This document shows positions 40,239 to 47,897 of a stretch of DNA of 64,000 bases, one piece after another. The stretch spans positions 9,404 to 73,403 of the forward strand of contig DASZZM010000101.1 in the NCBI GenBank assembly GCA_035544895.1. The letters run 5' to 3'. This DNA comes from JASLEW01 sp035544895. Lineage in GTDB: Bacteria > Acidobacteriota > Thermoanaerobaculia > Multivoradales > UBA5704. Numbering within the stretch: the stretch's first letter is position 1; each line of letters starts with the position of its first letter. The translations under genes were made by a program, and so were the position numbers. The notes beneath the pieces were generated by a model. It did not search any database, was not told where the DNA came from, and saw nothing but the letters and a program-made list of their open reading frames with translations.

Positions 40239-41603
40239 TCACTTAACATAGACGGTTTTGATATTGACGAACTCGCGGATGCCGAAAGGCCCGAGCTCGC
40301 GGCCGTAGCCCGATTCCTTGATGCCGCCGAAGGGCAGCCGCGGGTCGGAGCGCACCAAGTCGTTGACGAAGCAGCAGCCGGCCTCGAGCCGCCGGGCGAT
40401 CGCCTCGCCGCGCGCCACGTCGCGGGTGAAGACGGCGGCGCCCAGGCCGAACGAGGAATCATTGGCGACCCGCACCGCCTCCTCCTCGCCGTCCACGGCG
40501 ATGAGCGCCGCCACCGGCCCGAAGAGCTCCTCCTCGTAAGCCGGCATGCCGGGCCCGACGCCGGCGAGCACCGTGGCGGGGTAGAAAGCTCCCGCCCCCG
40601 CCGGGACCTCGCCGCCGAGCAGGCAGCGGGCGCCCTGGCGGCGGCTGTCTTCGACCTGGCGGTGGAGCGCGTCGCGCAGGTCGCGGCGGGCCTGAGGACC
40701 GATCTCGGTCTTCTCGTCCAGGGGATCGCCGAGGACCTTGCCGCGCATCTGCTCGACGAAGCGGCGCTCGACGTCGGCGGCGAGGCGCCGCGGCACGATG
40801 AAACGCTTGGCGGCGATGCAGCTCTGGCCGCTGTTGATCAGCCGGCTGGAGACACAGGTGGCCACCGCGGCGTCGAGATCCGCGTCCTCGAGGATCAGGT
40901 AGGGGTCGCTGCCGCCCAGCTCCAAGACGCTCTTCTTGAGCAAGGAGGCCGCCTTGCCCGCCACCGCGCGCCCGGCCGGTGAGCTGCCGGTCAGGGTCAC
41001 CGCCACGATCTTGGGGTGCGCGATCACGCGTTCGACCTGCCGGTTGCCGATCAGCAGGGTGCGGAACAGCCCCGCGGGGAAGCCGGCGTCGCGGAACACC
41101 TCCTCGATGGCGAGCGCGCAACCCGGCACGTTGGAAGCGTGCTTGAGAGCTCCCGCGTTGCCGGCCATCAGCCCCGGCGCGGCGAAGCGGAAGACCTGCC
41201 AGAAGGGGAAGTTCCAGGGCATGACCGCGAGGACCACCCCGAGCGCCTGGAAGGCCACGTAGCTGTCGCTGGCGTCGGTCTCAATCTTCTCGGGAGCCAG
41301 GAACCCCTCGGCCTGCTCGGCGTAGAAGTCGCACACCCAGGCGCATTTGTCGGTCTCCGACCGGCCGCCGGACAGCGGCTTGCCCATCTCGCGCGCCATC
41401 AGCACGGCAAACTCCTCGCGGCGCGCGCGCAAGCCGGCGGCCGCGCGCTTCATCAACCGCGCGCGTTCGGCAAAGGGCGTTTCCCGCCAGGCGAGGAAGG
41501 CCCGATGGGCGCCGTCGATCGCCAGCGACACCTCCTCCTGGGACATCTCCTGGTGGCTCGCGATGGTCTCGCCCGTCGCCGGGTTCACGCTCTCGATGGC
41601 CAT
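40239..41603 (-). CDS. NAD(P)-dependent aldehyde dehydrogenase, succinate-semialdehyde type
   Basis: Aldehyde dehydrogenase of 454 residues, of the short succinate-semialdehyde group (Sad/GabD2-like, no N-terminal arm extension). MAIESVNPATGETIASHQEM starts it; GVVLAVMPWNFPFWQVFRFA, LTGSSPAGRAVAGKAASLL, the general base in VLELGGSDPYLILEDADLD and the nucleophile in NSGQSCIAAKRFIVP are present, as is FGPVAALIAVD. ATG 41603 follows AAAGGAGCGGCACACCC. Its first 12 codons and leader are duplicated at 44.3 kb. It points into the heterocycle operon and could oxidise a downstream semialdehyde, but a repeat and a 208-bp gap separate them. Confidence 0.85.
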   Translation of the reverse strand: MAIESVNPATGETIASHQEMSQEEVSLAIDGAHRAFLAWRETPFAERARLMKRAAAGLRARREEFAVLMAREMGKPLSGGRSETDKCAWVCDFYAEQAEGFLAPEKIETDASDSYVAFQALGVVLAVMPWNFPFWQVFRFAAPGLMAGNAGALKHASNVPGCALAIEEVFRDAGFPAGLFRTLLIGNRQVERVIAHPKIVAVTLTGSSPAGRAVAGKAASLLKKSVLELGGSDPYLILEDADLDAAVATCVSSRLINSGQSCIAAKRFIVPRRLAADVERRFVEQMRGKVLGDPLDEKTEIGPQARRDLRDALHRQVEDSRRQGARCLLGGEVPAGAGAFYPATVLAGVGPGMPAYEEELFGPVAALIAVDGEEEAVRVANDSSFGLGAAVFTRDVARGEAIARRLEAGCCFVNDLVRSDPRLPFGGIKESGYGRELGPFGIREFVNIKTVYVK

Positions 41604-41621
41604 GGGTGTGCCGCTCCTTTC
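41567..41621 (+). repeat. 55-bp direct repeat, left copy
   Basis: Identical over 55 bases to 44264-44318. It covers the Shine-Dalgarno and first 12 codons (MAIESVNPATGE) of the intact dehydrogenase gene. Together the copies bracket an AT-richer insert. Confidence 0.92.
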
Positions 41622-41744
41622 CGCTCGCCCCTGGGTCTTCTCGTTCCCCCTCCCCTCGTGCCCTCCTCCCCCTCGCGCTCTTCCCCTGCTCCGCGTTGCA
41701 ATGATCGCACCGGCCGTGGGGTCGATCCGCTGCTCCCGGGCTGC

Positions 41745-41819
41745 TCAGAGACAGATCCTGTGCCTGAGGAGGTACCCGTAGCCGACGCGCATGCCACCGG
41801 TGAGACCAAACGCCAGGGC
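41745..41819 (-). pseudogene. remnant of a CPBP-family gene (last ~24 codons)
   Basis: The minus strand reads ALAFGLTGGMRVGYGYLL then RHRICL and a stop, clearly homologous to the end of the intact CPBP gene at 44331 (ITGGMRVGYGYFLKHGIWL, stop). Only the 3' end remains; the rest of the gene is absent. It has diverged from the intact copy, unlike the 55-bp repeat next to it. Confidence 0.7.
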
Positions 41820-41883
41820 GCGGGCCCTTCGGGCGCCGCACGGCCAAGCCGACGTATAATTGAGAGCATAAGGGGAAAGCGAG

Positions 41884-41955
41884 ATGCGAAGGCCAGCTTG
41901 GAGCTCCTTGAAAGCGGACCACTATCACAACGATAAGAAGTGTCCCCGTTCCTAA
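41884..41955 (+). pseudogene. truncated small ORF, 23 codons
   Basis: Reads MRRPAWSSLKADHYHNDKKC then PRS and a stop. From memory it resembles the opening of a widespread ~55-residue conserved hypothetical protein (P-x-W-x2-LK-x-D-x-YH...C-TxGNNIE), but the GNNIE half is missing. A consensus TATAAT lies at 41855-41860 and AGGGGAAAG before the start. First recognisable content of the AT-richer insert. Confidence 0.35.
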
Positions 41956-42043
41956 CCCTGATGAAGCCGAAGAGCGGTCTGTTTGAAGCGAGTGCAGTGG
42001 TCCGAAAACAGGGCGGCGAGTGACCGGTCACAGCGCAGGATCT

Positions 42044-42664
42044 ATGTCTAAGGCACCCAAGGAGCGTTCCTCGCGAGTAGGAACGTGGCTTTCCGTTCTT
42101 TCTGTCCTGGTGACTGTCGCAGCGTGGCTCGTTCCGCGTCCACGAATTCCGGAGCCTCCGAGCTCCCGACTCCTCGCTTGGGCTCTTGCAGTCGCTTCTA
42201 GCCTCGTCTTCGTGATCTTCATCCTGAGTCTTCTAAGGGCCCGCACAGTTACTCTGAAGATTGGGATGGTGATTCTTGCCGTCTACGCTTCGAGCGCTGC
42301 AGGACTAATCCTCTCGATCAACCGGATCTCGGGTCCAGTTGCGAAATCGCCTCCCGTCTTCTCGCCACAGAGGTTTGACGCCCGGCTCGACTTCACCGCC
42401 TACTGCAAACAACGCTACGGCTCTGACACGATCATTAACATAGACTCAGACAATATCATGGAGTGTATCGCCCAAGGCAAGAGGCAGAAGCTTACGCCCG
42501 AGGAAGCCTGCCTGTGGCTCTTTGGCAGTAGAGCAAACAGGGTTGAGCCGCTATCCCCAGACGTGATGTGCGACACAAGCAGAAGGACCAAGCCGCCTTG
42601 CACCGCGGAAAAACGATTCTGCGGCCCAGATAAGGACTACTGCTGTCCTCGTTTGGAACCTTAG
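42044..42664 (+). CDS. uncharacterised membrane-anchored Cys-rich protein
   Basis: Protein of 206 residues. Three hydrophobic segments in the first ~95 residues (WLSVLSVLVTVAAWLV, LLAWALAVASSLVFVIFILSLL, and VTLKIGMVILAVYASSAAGLI) are followed by a soluble C-terminal domain with eight or so cysteines: FTAYCKQRYG, IMECIAQGKRQ, EEACLWLFG, then a tail CTAEKRFCGPDKDYCCP. The first part of that domain resembles the small C-x2-x-Y/F-G ... W/M-x-C ... A-C-x2-x-Y/F-G extracellular modules common in actinobacterial surface proteins. The start is uncertain: GTG 42020 or ATG 42044; I prefer the latter because of CAGGA upstream. Base composition is far more AT-rich than the window average, indicating transfer. 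Confidence 0.5.
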   Translation: MSKAPKERSSRVGTWLSVLSVLVTVAAWLVPRPRIPEPPSSRLLAWALAVASSLVFVIFILSLLRARTVTLKIGMVILAVYASSAAGLILSINRISGPVAKSPPVFSPQRFDARLDFTAYCKQRYGSDTIINIDSDNIMECIAQGKRQKLTPEEACLWLFGSRANRVEPLSPDVMCDTSRRTKPPCTAEKRFCGPDKDYCCPRLEP

Positions 42665-42691
42665 GACGACACCGCTGGAGGTAACAAACAA

Positions 42692-44230
42692 ATGTGCAAG
42701 ATCTCAGTTGCGCCTTACGGCCTCGCGGCCACCGCAGTGGCATTGCTTGCCTTCCTGACACCGCGCTGGGCCAACGACTCTGAGCTGTCATCAGGGGCTC
42801 TACGCCCGCCCGCTCTCGGCGTCGGTTCGCAGATTAAAGTTAGTTTGGCCGGGCGAAGTGTCGACATGGCCGGCGATTGCCAGGGCGAACCCAGCGACTG
42901 CACCTCGACTCTTTTAGCCTTGACGCCTCGGTCCAAGAAACCCAATTGCCAAGCATTCCCCCAATTCGCTGCCCATCATCTCTCTGACCTCGTTTTTAGA
43001 GAGACCAACCCTCCACGACTATCTCTACCAGGGTGGCCGGTACCCCGAACGCCAATTCAATACGCCAAAATGCCCCGCGAAGAGGAAAACTACAGGCTTT
43101 CAGAAGCTCAGGCTCCTCGATGGTCACTGTTTGGTGTCTGGCTCGAGCGCGAAGGAGTGGTTCTATTGACCGATATCTCCTCGGGATCCATTGTTCACAT
43201 CTCCCTTCATGAGCAGATCTTGCGCCAAGTCCGAGCCTCCCGGTTGTCTTCCAAAGAGTCCTACAAGCCGCGAAAACTAGTACGGTGGTCAAGAGGCGGA
43301 TTTCTCTTACAACTGGTCAATGGTCCATTTGTCTGGCTAGACGATAGTTATCATGTCAAGAAGCAGATCTCGTTCGATGGGTTTGGCAATTCTCTGCTCG
43401 GAGTGATCGACGGAATTTGGTCGTGGTGTGAGGTTGCCGGAAAGATACTTGCTATCGCCGACATCAGGCGGCCTGACGGAACCTATTATTCTGCATTGGT
43501 GGAGCTCGACCCGCGAGATCGATCGAAGTTTAGCCTTCTTCATACAATGACTGATGACGATCAGAATCGGCAATATGCGCGAATGGGATTCTCATTCCTT
43601 TGTTCCATAGGAAAGAAGGCCTACGCATTGCTCGTTGACCAGCAACCTGGGGTGTACGAGCTGAACGGATCTGTCCGGCGCCTCCGGGACTTTCCGCAGG
43701 GATTTAACAATTTTCCGAGAGTCTCGAAGATCTTCGCCATGGATAATATTGCAAGTATTTATAACGCGCTTCAGGAAAAGGCGATGGTCGTTGGACTCTT
43801 CAGAGATGGAAAATACCTTGATCTGTTGCTTCGACGTCCCACAGGCGGAGGCCGAGGAACGTATTGGAGTGTCGCAAGACTCGATCCTTTGGCCGAGAAA
43901 ATCGTTGACGTGGCGGATCTTCCGAGCGAGAGCGCCGATTTGCTGGTGTTCCCAGGAGACGCCTCGTGGGCGCTCATTGAAAAGGGGCCAGTAACAGGAT
44001 GGAAAATGCAGACGGTTGAAGCCGTCAAGAGAATCCCATCTCCTTTCCGTGGTCGCGAGCAAGCGTCGTCTTTGTTCCGCTTCGCGGAGAGAGTCGGCCT
44101 CGATGGTTCGGTTGTCGAGCCTCGCTTTGGTTCAAGTCCGCATTCTTCTTGGACATCGTTTTTCCAGCTACACGCAACTGACACATCGAGCGCGCCAACT
44201 GGACCCTTCGGGGCCACCGAAGTACCTTGA
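42692..44230 (+). CDS. uncharacterised secreted protein, possible beta-propeller
   Basis: Protein of 512 residues. ATG 42692 is ten bases after GGAGG. The N-terminus (MCKISVAPYGLAATAVALLAF) is a signal peptide. Repeating short beta-type segments (SLFGVWLEREGVVLLTDISS, FLLQLVNGPFVWLDDS, LLVDQQPGVYELNGSVRRL, LLVFPGDASWALIEKG) suggest a propeller of the quinoprotein type, but there is no recognisable family. Its DNA is AT-rich, and it follows 42044-42664 by 27 bp on the same strand, so the pair is one transcription unit inside the insert. The C-terminus ends 33 bp before the right direct repeat. Confidence 0.5.
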   Translation: MCKISVAPYGLAATAVALLAFLTPRWANDSELSSGALRPPALGVGSQIKVSLAGRSVDMAGDCQGEPSDCTSTLLALTPRSKKPNCQAFPQFAAHHLSDLVFRETNPPRLSLPGWPVPRTPIQYAKMPREEENYRLSEAQAPRWSLFGVWLEREGVVLLTDISSGSIVHISLHEQILRQVRASRLSSKESYKPRKLVRWSRGGFLLQLVNGPFVWLDDSYHVKKQISFDGFGNSLLGVIDGIWSWCEVAGKILAIADIRRPDGTYYSALVELDPRDRSKFSLLHTMTDDDQNRQYARMGFSFLCSIGKKAYALLVDQQPGVYELNGSVRRLRDFPQGFNNFPRVSKIFAMDNIASIYNALQEKAMVVGLFRDGKYLDLLLRRPTGGGRGTYWSVARLDPLAEKIVDVADLPSESADLLVFPGDASWALIEKGPVTGWKMQTVEAVKRIPSPFRGREQASSLFRFAERVGLDGSVVEPRFGSSPHSSWTSFFQLHATDTSSAPTGPFGATEVP

Positions 44231-44263
44231 CGTAGCTTGTCTTGGCGCTTGGCCTTCCGATTT

Positions 44264-44318
44264 TCTCGCCCGTCGCCGGGTTCACGCTCTCGATGGCCAT
44301 GGGTGTGCCGCTCCTTTC
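44264..44318 (+). repeat. 55-bp direct repeat, right copy
   Basis: Same 55 bases as 41567-41621. It contains a second copy of the dehydrogenase's first 12 codons (minus strand), which then run into unrelated sequence of the insert. It lies 12 bp from the stop of the intact CPBP gene. Confidence 0.92.
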
Positions 44319-44330
44319 TTCTCGCCCTCC

Positions 44331-44951
44331 TCAGAGCCAGATGCCGTGCTTGAGGAAGTAGCCGTAGCCGACGCGCATGCCGCCGGTGATCTCGGGGCCG
44401 AGCGCCAGCACCACGGTGAGGCTTGCCGCCGCCTGGGAGAGGGCGATGGGCACGATGTTGGGGTGGCGGTCGTAGACCCAGCACCAGCCGAGCGCGGCGA
44501 GGAAGGTCGCCGGGGCGAGGAAGGGATTGGGCAGGTGCACCAGGGCGAAGAGCGCCGGGGCGACGAGCAGGGCGACGCGCCGGCTGAAGGTGTCGCGCGC
44601 CTCACGGAGGATGACGGTCTGCAGCACCCACTGCTGCACCAGCGCCCAGAGGACGAGAGTGGCGAAACGCAGCGGCAGGTGACTGCGGGGGTGCAGGGTG
44701 CCGAGCCACCATCCGGCGGCGAAGAGCAGCGCCACCACCGGCAGCGTCAGCAGCGCCGCCCAGCCGAGGCCCGGCAAGATCGCCTCGCGGGCGAATCCCC
44801 AGCTCGCCCTCTCGCGGCGGTTGCTCCAAACGCACAGCGCGAGCCCCGCCCCGATCGCCAGCCATGAGGTCCAGCGCACCGGTCCGAAAAGCGGCGCCGC
44901 CACCCACATCTGGGCGAGGAACAGTGCCAGGACGCCGCAGGTGACGATCAT
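44331..44951 (-). CDS. CPBP-family (Abi) membrane protein with QQ in place of EE
   Basis: Membrane protein of 206 residues of the CPBP/CAAX-protease-like family. About six helices. The region ALVQQWVLQTVILREAR corresponds to the usual EExxxR glutamate motif, but both Glu are Gln (106-107) here; the following FALVHLPNPFLAPATF keeps the second-motif His139, and WCWVYDRHPNIVPIALSQ is typical. Loss of the glutamates makes proteolytic activity doubtful, although this QQ form occurs in a recognisable subgroup. ATG 44951 is the first methionine before the first helix. Its 3' end was duplicated to 41.75 kb. Confidence 0.75.
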   Translation of the reverse strand: MIVTCGVLALFLAQMWVAAPLFGPVRWTSWLAIGAGLALCVWSNRRERASWGFAREAILPGLGWAALLTLPVVALLFAAGWWLGTLHPRSHLPLRFATLVLWALVQQWVLQTVILREARDTFSRRVALLVAPALFALVHLPNPFLAPATFLAALGWCWVYDRHPNIVPIALSQAAASLTVVLALGPEITGGMRVGYGYFLKHGIWL

Positions 44952-45016
44952 GCGGCGGAATTGTTACGCCAACCGGCAGTGCCGGCAAGCCGCGGACCGC
45001 GCGCCGCTCGCTAGCC

Positions 45017-45307
45017 TCATTCCGCCGGCACGGCGTGGAGCTTGAGGCCCAGAGCTTCGACGACGCGGAGCACGGTCGCCAGCTCCGGATTCCCGTTTGG
45101 GGAAAGCGCCTTGTACAGGCTCTCGCGGCCGAGCCCGGCCTTGCGTGCGACCCGAGTCATTCCTTTGGCGCGCGCGATATCGCCGAGCGCCGCGGTCACG
45201 ACCGCAGGATCGCCGTCCTCGAGCGCCGCGCCGAGGTAGGCCGCCATCGCCTCGTCGCTGTCGAGATGAGCCGCGGGATCCCAACGTGTAGTACGGGTCT
45301 TGGGCAT
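45017..45307 (-). CDS. addiction-module antidote protein (HTH, HigA/TIGR02684-like)
   Basis: Antitoxin of 96 residues. The N-terminal part (WDPAAHLDSDEAMAAYLGAA) followed by GDPAVVTAALGDIARAKGMT and a helix-turn-helix VARKAGLGRESLYKALSPNG matches the addiction-module antidote family whose partner is the HI_1419-type killer. Toxin gene first, antidote second, 11 bp apart, is the usual order for this type. The HTH implies it binds the operon promoter, where an inverted repeat is present. Confidence 0.88.
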   Translation of the reverse strand: MPKTRTTRWDPAAHLDSDEAMAAYLGAALEDGDPAVVTAALGDIARAKGMTRVARKAGLGRESLYKALSPNGNPELATVLRVVEALGLKLHAVPAE

Positions 45308-45318
45308 CGTTCCTCCAG

Positions 45319-45609
45319 TTACACGGTTCGGGCGAGCTCGATCGCCGTGCGGATGTCAGTCGCCTGCGTTCGCTTGTCGCCACCGGCCAGCAGGATGACC
45401 AGAGTCTCGCCCTGGGCGACGAAGTACACCCGGTAGCCGGGTCCCCAGTCGATCCGCAGCTCGGAGACCCCTGCGCCGACCGCCCGAACGTCGCCAGGAT
45501 TGCCGAGTGAGAGGCGCCGGATTCGCACCAAGATCCGGGCCCGTGCCCGATGGTCCCTGAGCCCCTCAAACCAGCGGGCGAAGGTCGCCGTCTGGCGCAC
45601 CTCGATCAC
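45319..45609 (-). CDS. addiction-module killer protein (RelE-superfamily, TIGR02683-like)
   Basis: Toxin of 96 residues: IEVRQTATFARWFEGLRDHRARARILVRI, then GNPGDVRAVGAGVSELRIDWGPGYRVYF and LVILLAGGDKRTQATDI, in that order the family signature. GTG 45609 starts the homology; ATG 45627 would lie inside the inverted-repeat operator at 45619-45634, so the GTG is preferred. The predicted activity is mRNA cleavage at the ribosome, from family knowledge. Confidence 0.88.
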   Translation of the reverse strand: MIEVRQTATFARWFEGLRDHRARARILVRIRRLSLGNPGDVRAVGAGVSELRIDWGPGYRVYFVAQGETLVILLAGGDKRTQATDIRTAIELARTV

Positions 45610-45618
45610 AGCGGCAGT

Positions 45619-45634
45619 GTATCCCATAGGATAC
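45619..45634. promoter_or_regulatory. inverted-repeat operator of the toxin/antidote operon
   Basis: GTATCC-CATA-GGATAC, a perfect 6-bp inverted repeat with a 4-base spacer, placed 10 bp upstream of the toxin start. Position and size fit an autoregulatory antidote site. Confidence 0.6.
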
Positions 45635-45802
45635 GTGCCGTCAATCCTTCACGACGCGGACTTAGTTGCTATCGTGGCTCAATGTGTCGCTCGCATTAGG
45701 CTCCGTCTGTGCCCGCCGCAAGATGCGGCGCCGTTCCCGGGAGGGGGCGGGGACGGCGCATCTGTGGAGTTCTGGGCAGACTCCCAGCGCAGAGAAGCTA
45801 CC

Positions 45803-47866
45803 TCAAGGCCGGGTCAGCGTCTCGACGTCGGCCTGGCTCAGGCGGAAGAGGAAGAGGGAGTCGCCCACCCGCTCGTCGGGTAGGCGATGGCGCAGCCGGT
45901 TGAGCAGGCGGGCGCGGCGCAGCCGATCGAACAGGCATGGCTCGTCGCGGCAGCGCAGGAGCCCGAGGCCGGCGAAGCGTTGCCACCTCGGCGGTGGGCC
46001 GGACGGCGCGGCCCGGGGAGCCCCGCCGCGGGCGCCAACTCTGGCCGCCAGCGCCCGGTAATCCGCCAGCACCCGGACCTTGCGCGGCTCGGCAGGCCGC
46101 TGCCGCGTCTCCGCCTCGCTCCAGGCGGTATCGCGGACCAGGGGCAGGTAGACGCCGAGCAGCGTGGTGGCGCTCACCGCGTAGGTGCCGGCGCCGAGCG
46201 GTGCGAGCGGCTGCTCGGGGCGGTCGCTGACCAGGATCTCGGGCGTGAAGCCGGGGGGCAGCGGCCCGTCGCCGAACTGGGCCAGCTTCAGGCGCTCGCC
46301 CGGATGCCGCCGCGCGTAGGCGGCGAGACGCATGAGGTCCTGTCCCCAGTCGACGTTGCTGTCGGCCAGGTACAGGTAGCCGTTGCGCGAGCCGCCGGCC
46401 AGCTCGTTGAAATAGCTCAGGTAGCGGGGAAAGGTCCGCGCACAGGCCACCGCCAGCCAGCAGCACGCCGCCGCCGCCGCGAGCCAGGCCGCCGGGGCGC
46501 CGGCAGGCCGGCTTCCCGCCGCCACATCGCTCGCTTCCGCCGTCTCGCCCGCCGCCTTCCGCGATCCTGCCGAGCCCGTGGCAGACCTCCTGGGCGAGAT
46601 CCACGCCAGCGCCGCCCCCGCCGCCATGAACACGGCGGGATAGAGAGGCAGCAGGTGCCTCTGGCCGATGTTGAGGTGGGTGGCGAGGGCGGAGACGCCG
46701 TAGGTCACGGTCCAGGCGGCGAGGCCGAGAGCGAGCAGCGGATCGTTCGGACGGACCCGGCGCGCGGCGATCGCGCCCAGGCCGGCCAGCATCAGCGCGA
46801 TCGTGGCCAGCGGCGTCTTGAGAAGAAAGGCCACGGGGAAGTACCAGGGCCAGCCGGACGTCGAGTAGCTGCCCAGCAGATAGGCGCTGCGATGCCGGGA
46901 GGACCCGATGGTGTAGGCCAGGCCGTAGAGATAGGCCTCGGGCAGGAGCCGGTGCCGGCGGGCGAAGTCGAGCAGGGGAGCCGCGACCGGAGACCGCCGG
47001 CCGTCTACCGGGTCGCGCAGCACCGTCTCCCAGGCCTGCGCCATGCTGGCGGGCCAGGCCCCGCCGGCCGCCACCGGAGCCGCCATCCGCGCCGTGGCGG
47101 CGTCGGCGCCGCGGAAAGGGCTGAAGCGGAAGCCGTACACCGCCCAGATGGCGAGACACGCCGCCGCCGCTAGCGCCAGCCACAGGCCCGCAACCGCACC
47201 CGTTCGCCGGACGGGCGGCGCGCCGGACGGCCGGCGGGAAACGTGGACGGCAGTCATCAGCGCCATGGCGGGCAGCACCAGCGGCCAGGAGAACTTGACC
47301 AGGCTGAGGGCCGCGAAGGCCAGGCCGGCGAGGGCCAGCCGGCCGGGGCAGGGTGCCGCCAGGAAGCGGGAGAAGGCGGCCAGGGCGGCCAGGGCGGCGA
47401 GCGCCAGGGGCAGGTCGGTGGTGACGTAATGGCCGTGCGCGAGGAGAGTCGGGTCGAGCGCGGCGACGAGCAGGGCCAGGAGCGCCGCGCCCCGCCCGAA
47501 GAGCCGCTCGGCGAGCCGCGCGATCAGCAAGCAGAGCGCGACCAGCAGCGCCACGATCATCGCCCGGGCGGGCTGGAAGAGACGCTCCCCAGCCCCCGGG
47601 CGCGCCAGCCAGTCCCGGCTGAAGCGTACGAAGTCGCCCTCGTGCCAGCCAGGCGTCTCGGGCGGCGGCCAGTGCGGCCCGGCCAGCAGCACGGGCAGGG
47701 CCGCCCACATGCGGGCGAGAGGGGGATGCTCGGGGCTCAGCCGGTAATCGCCGGTCACCAGCGGCGCCACCCCCGCCGCCAGGTGGGCGGGCTCATCGAA
47801 AGTGATGCTGTCGGTGAGGGCCGAGCCCATCGCCAGCGCCGCGCTTGCCGCCAGCAGGCAGATCAC
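45803..47866 (-). CDS. GT-C fold membrane glycosyltransferase (ArnT/PMT-like)
   Basis: Polytopic membrane protein of 687 residues. The first extracytoplasmic loop SITFDEPAHLAAG carries the catalytic Asp-Glu of dolichyl/undecaprenyl-phosphate-sugar-dependent transferases; PEHPPLARMWAALP and YVTTDLPLALAAL are also typical. About ten helices, then a long soluble C-terminal part (SYFNELAGGSRNGYLYLADS, NVDWGQDL) common in bacterial members annotated as glycosyltransferase family 39. GTG 47866 starts just inside the first helix; no ATG is close by, so a few residues may be missing. Last of four minus-strand genes with short gaps. Confidence 0.75.
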   Translation of the reverse strand: MICLLAASAALAMGSALTDSITFDEPAHLAAGVAPLVTGDYRLSPEHPPLARMWAALPVLLAGPHWPPPETPGWHEGDFVRFSRDWLARPGAGERLFQPARAMIVALLVALCLLIARLAERLFGRGAALLALLVAALDPTLLAHGHYVTTDLPLALAALAALAAFSRFLAAPCPGRLALAGLAFAALSLVKFSWPLVLPAMALMTAVHVSRRPSGAPPVRRTGAVAGLWLALAAAACLAIWAVYGFRFSPFRGADAATARMAAPVAAGGAWPASMAQAWETVLRDPVDGRRSPVAAPLLDFARRHRLLPEAYLYGLAYTIGSSRHRSAYLLGSYSTSGWPWYFPVAFLLKTPLATIALMLAGLGAIAARRVRPNDPLLALGLAAWTVTYGVSALATHLNIGQRHLLPLYPAVFMAAGAALAWISPRRSATGSAGSRKAAGETAEASDVAAGSRPAGAPAAWLAAAAACCWLAVACARTFPRYLSYFNELAGGSRNGYLYLADSNVDWGQDLMRLAAYARRHPGERLKLAQFGDGPLPPGFTPEILVSDRPEQPLAPLGAGTYAVSATTLLGVYLPLVRDTAWSEAETRQRPAEPRKVRVLADYRALAARVGARGGAPRAAPSGPPPRWQRFAGLGLLRCRDEPCLFDRLRRARLLNRLRHRLPDERVGDSLFLFRLSQADVETLTRP

Positions 47867-47897
47867 GGTCGGCCAGAAGAGGCGGTGGATCCCTCGC

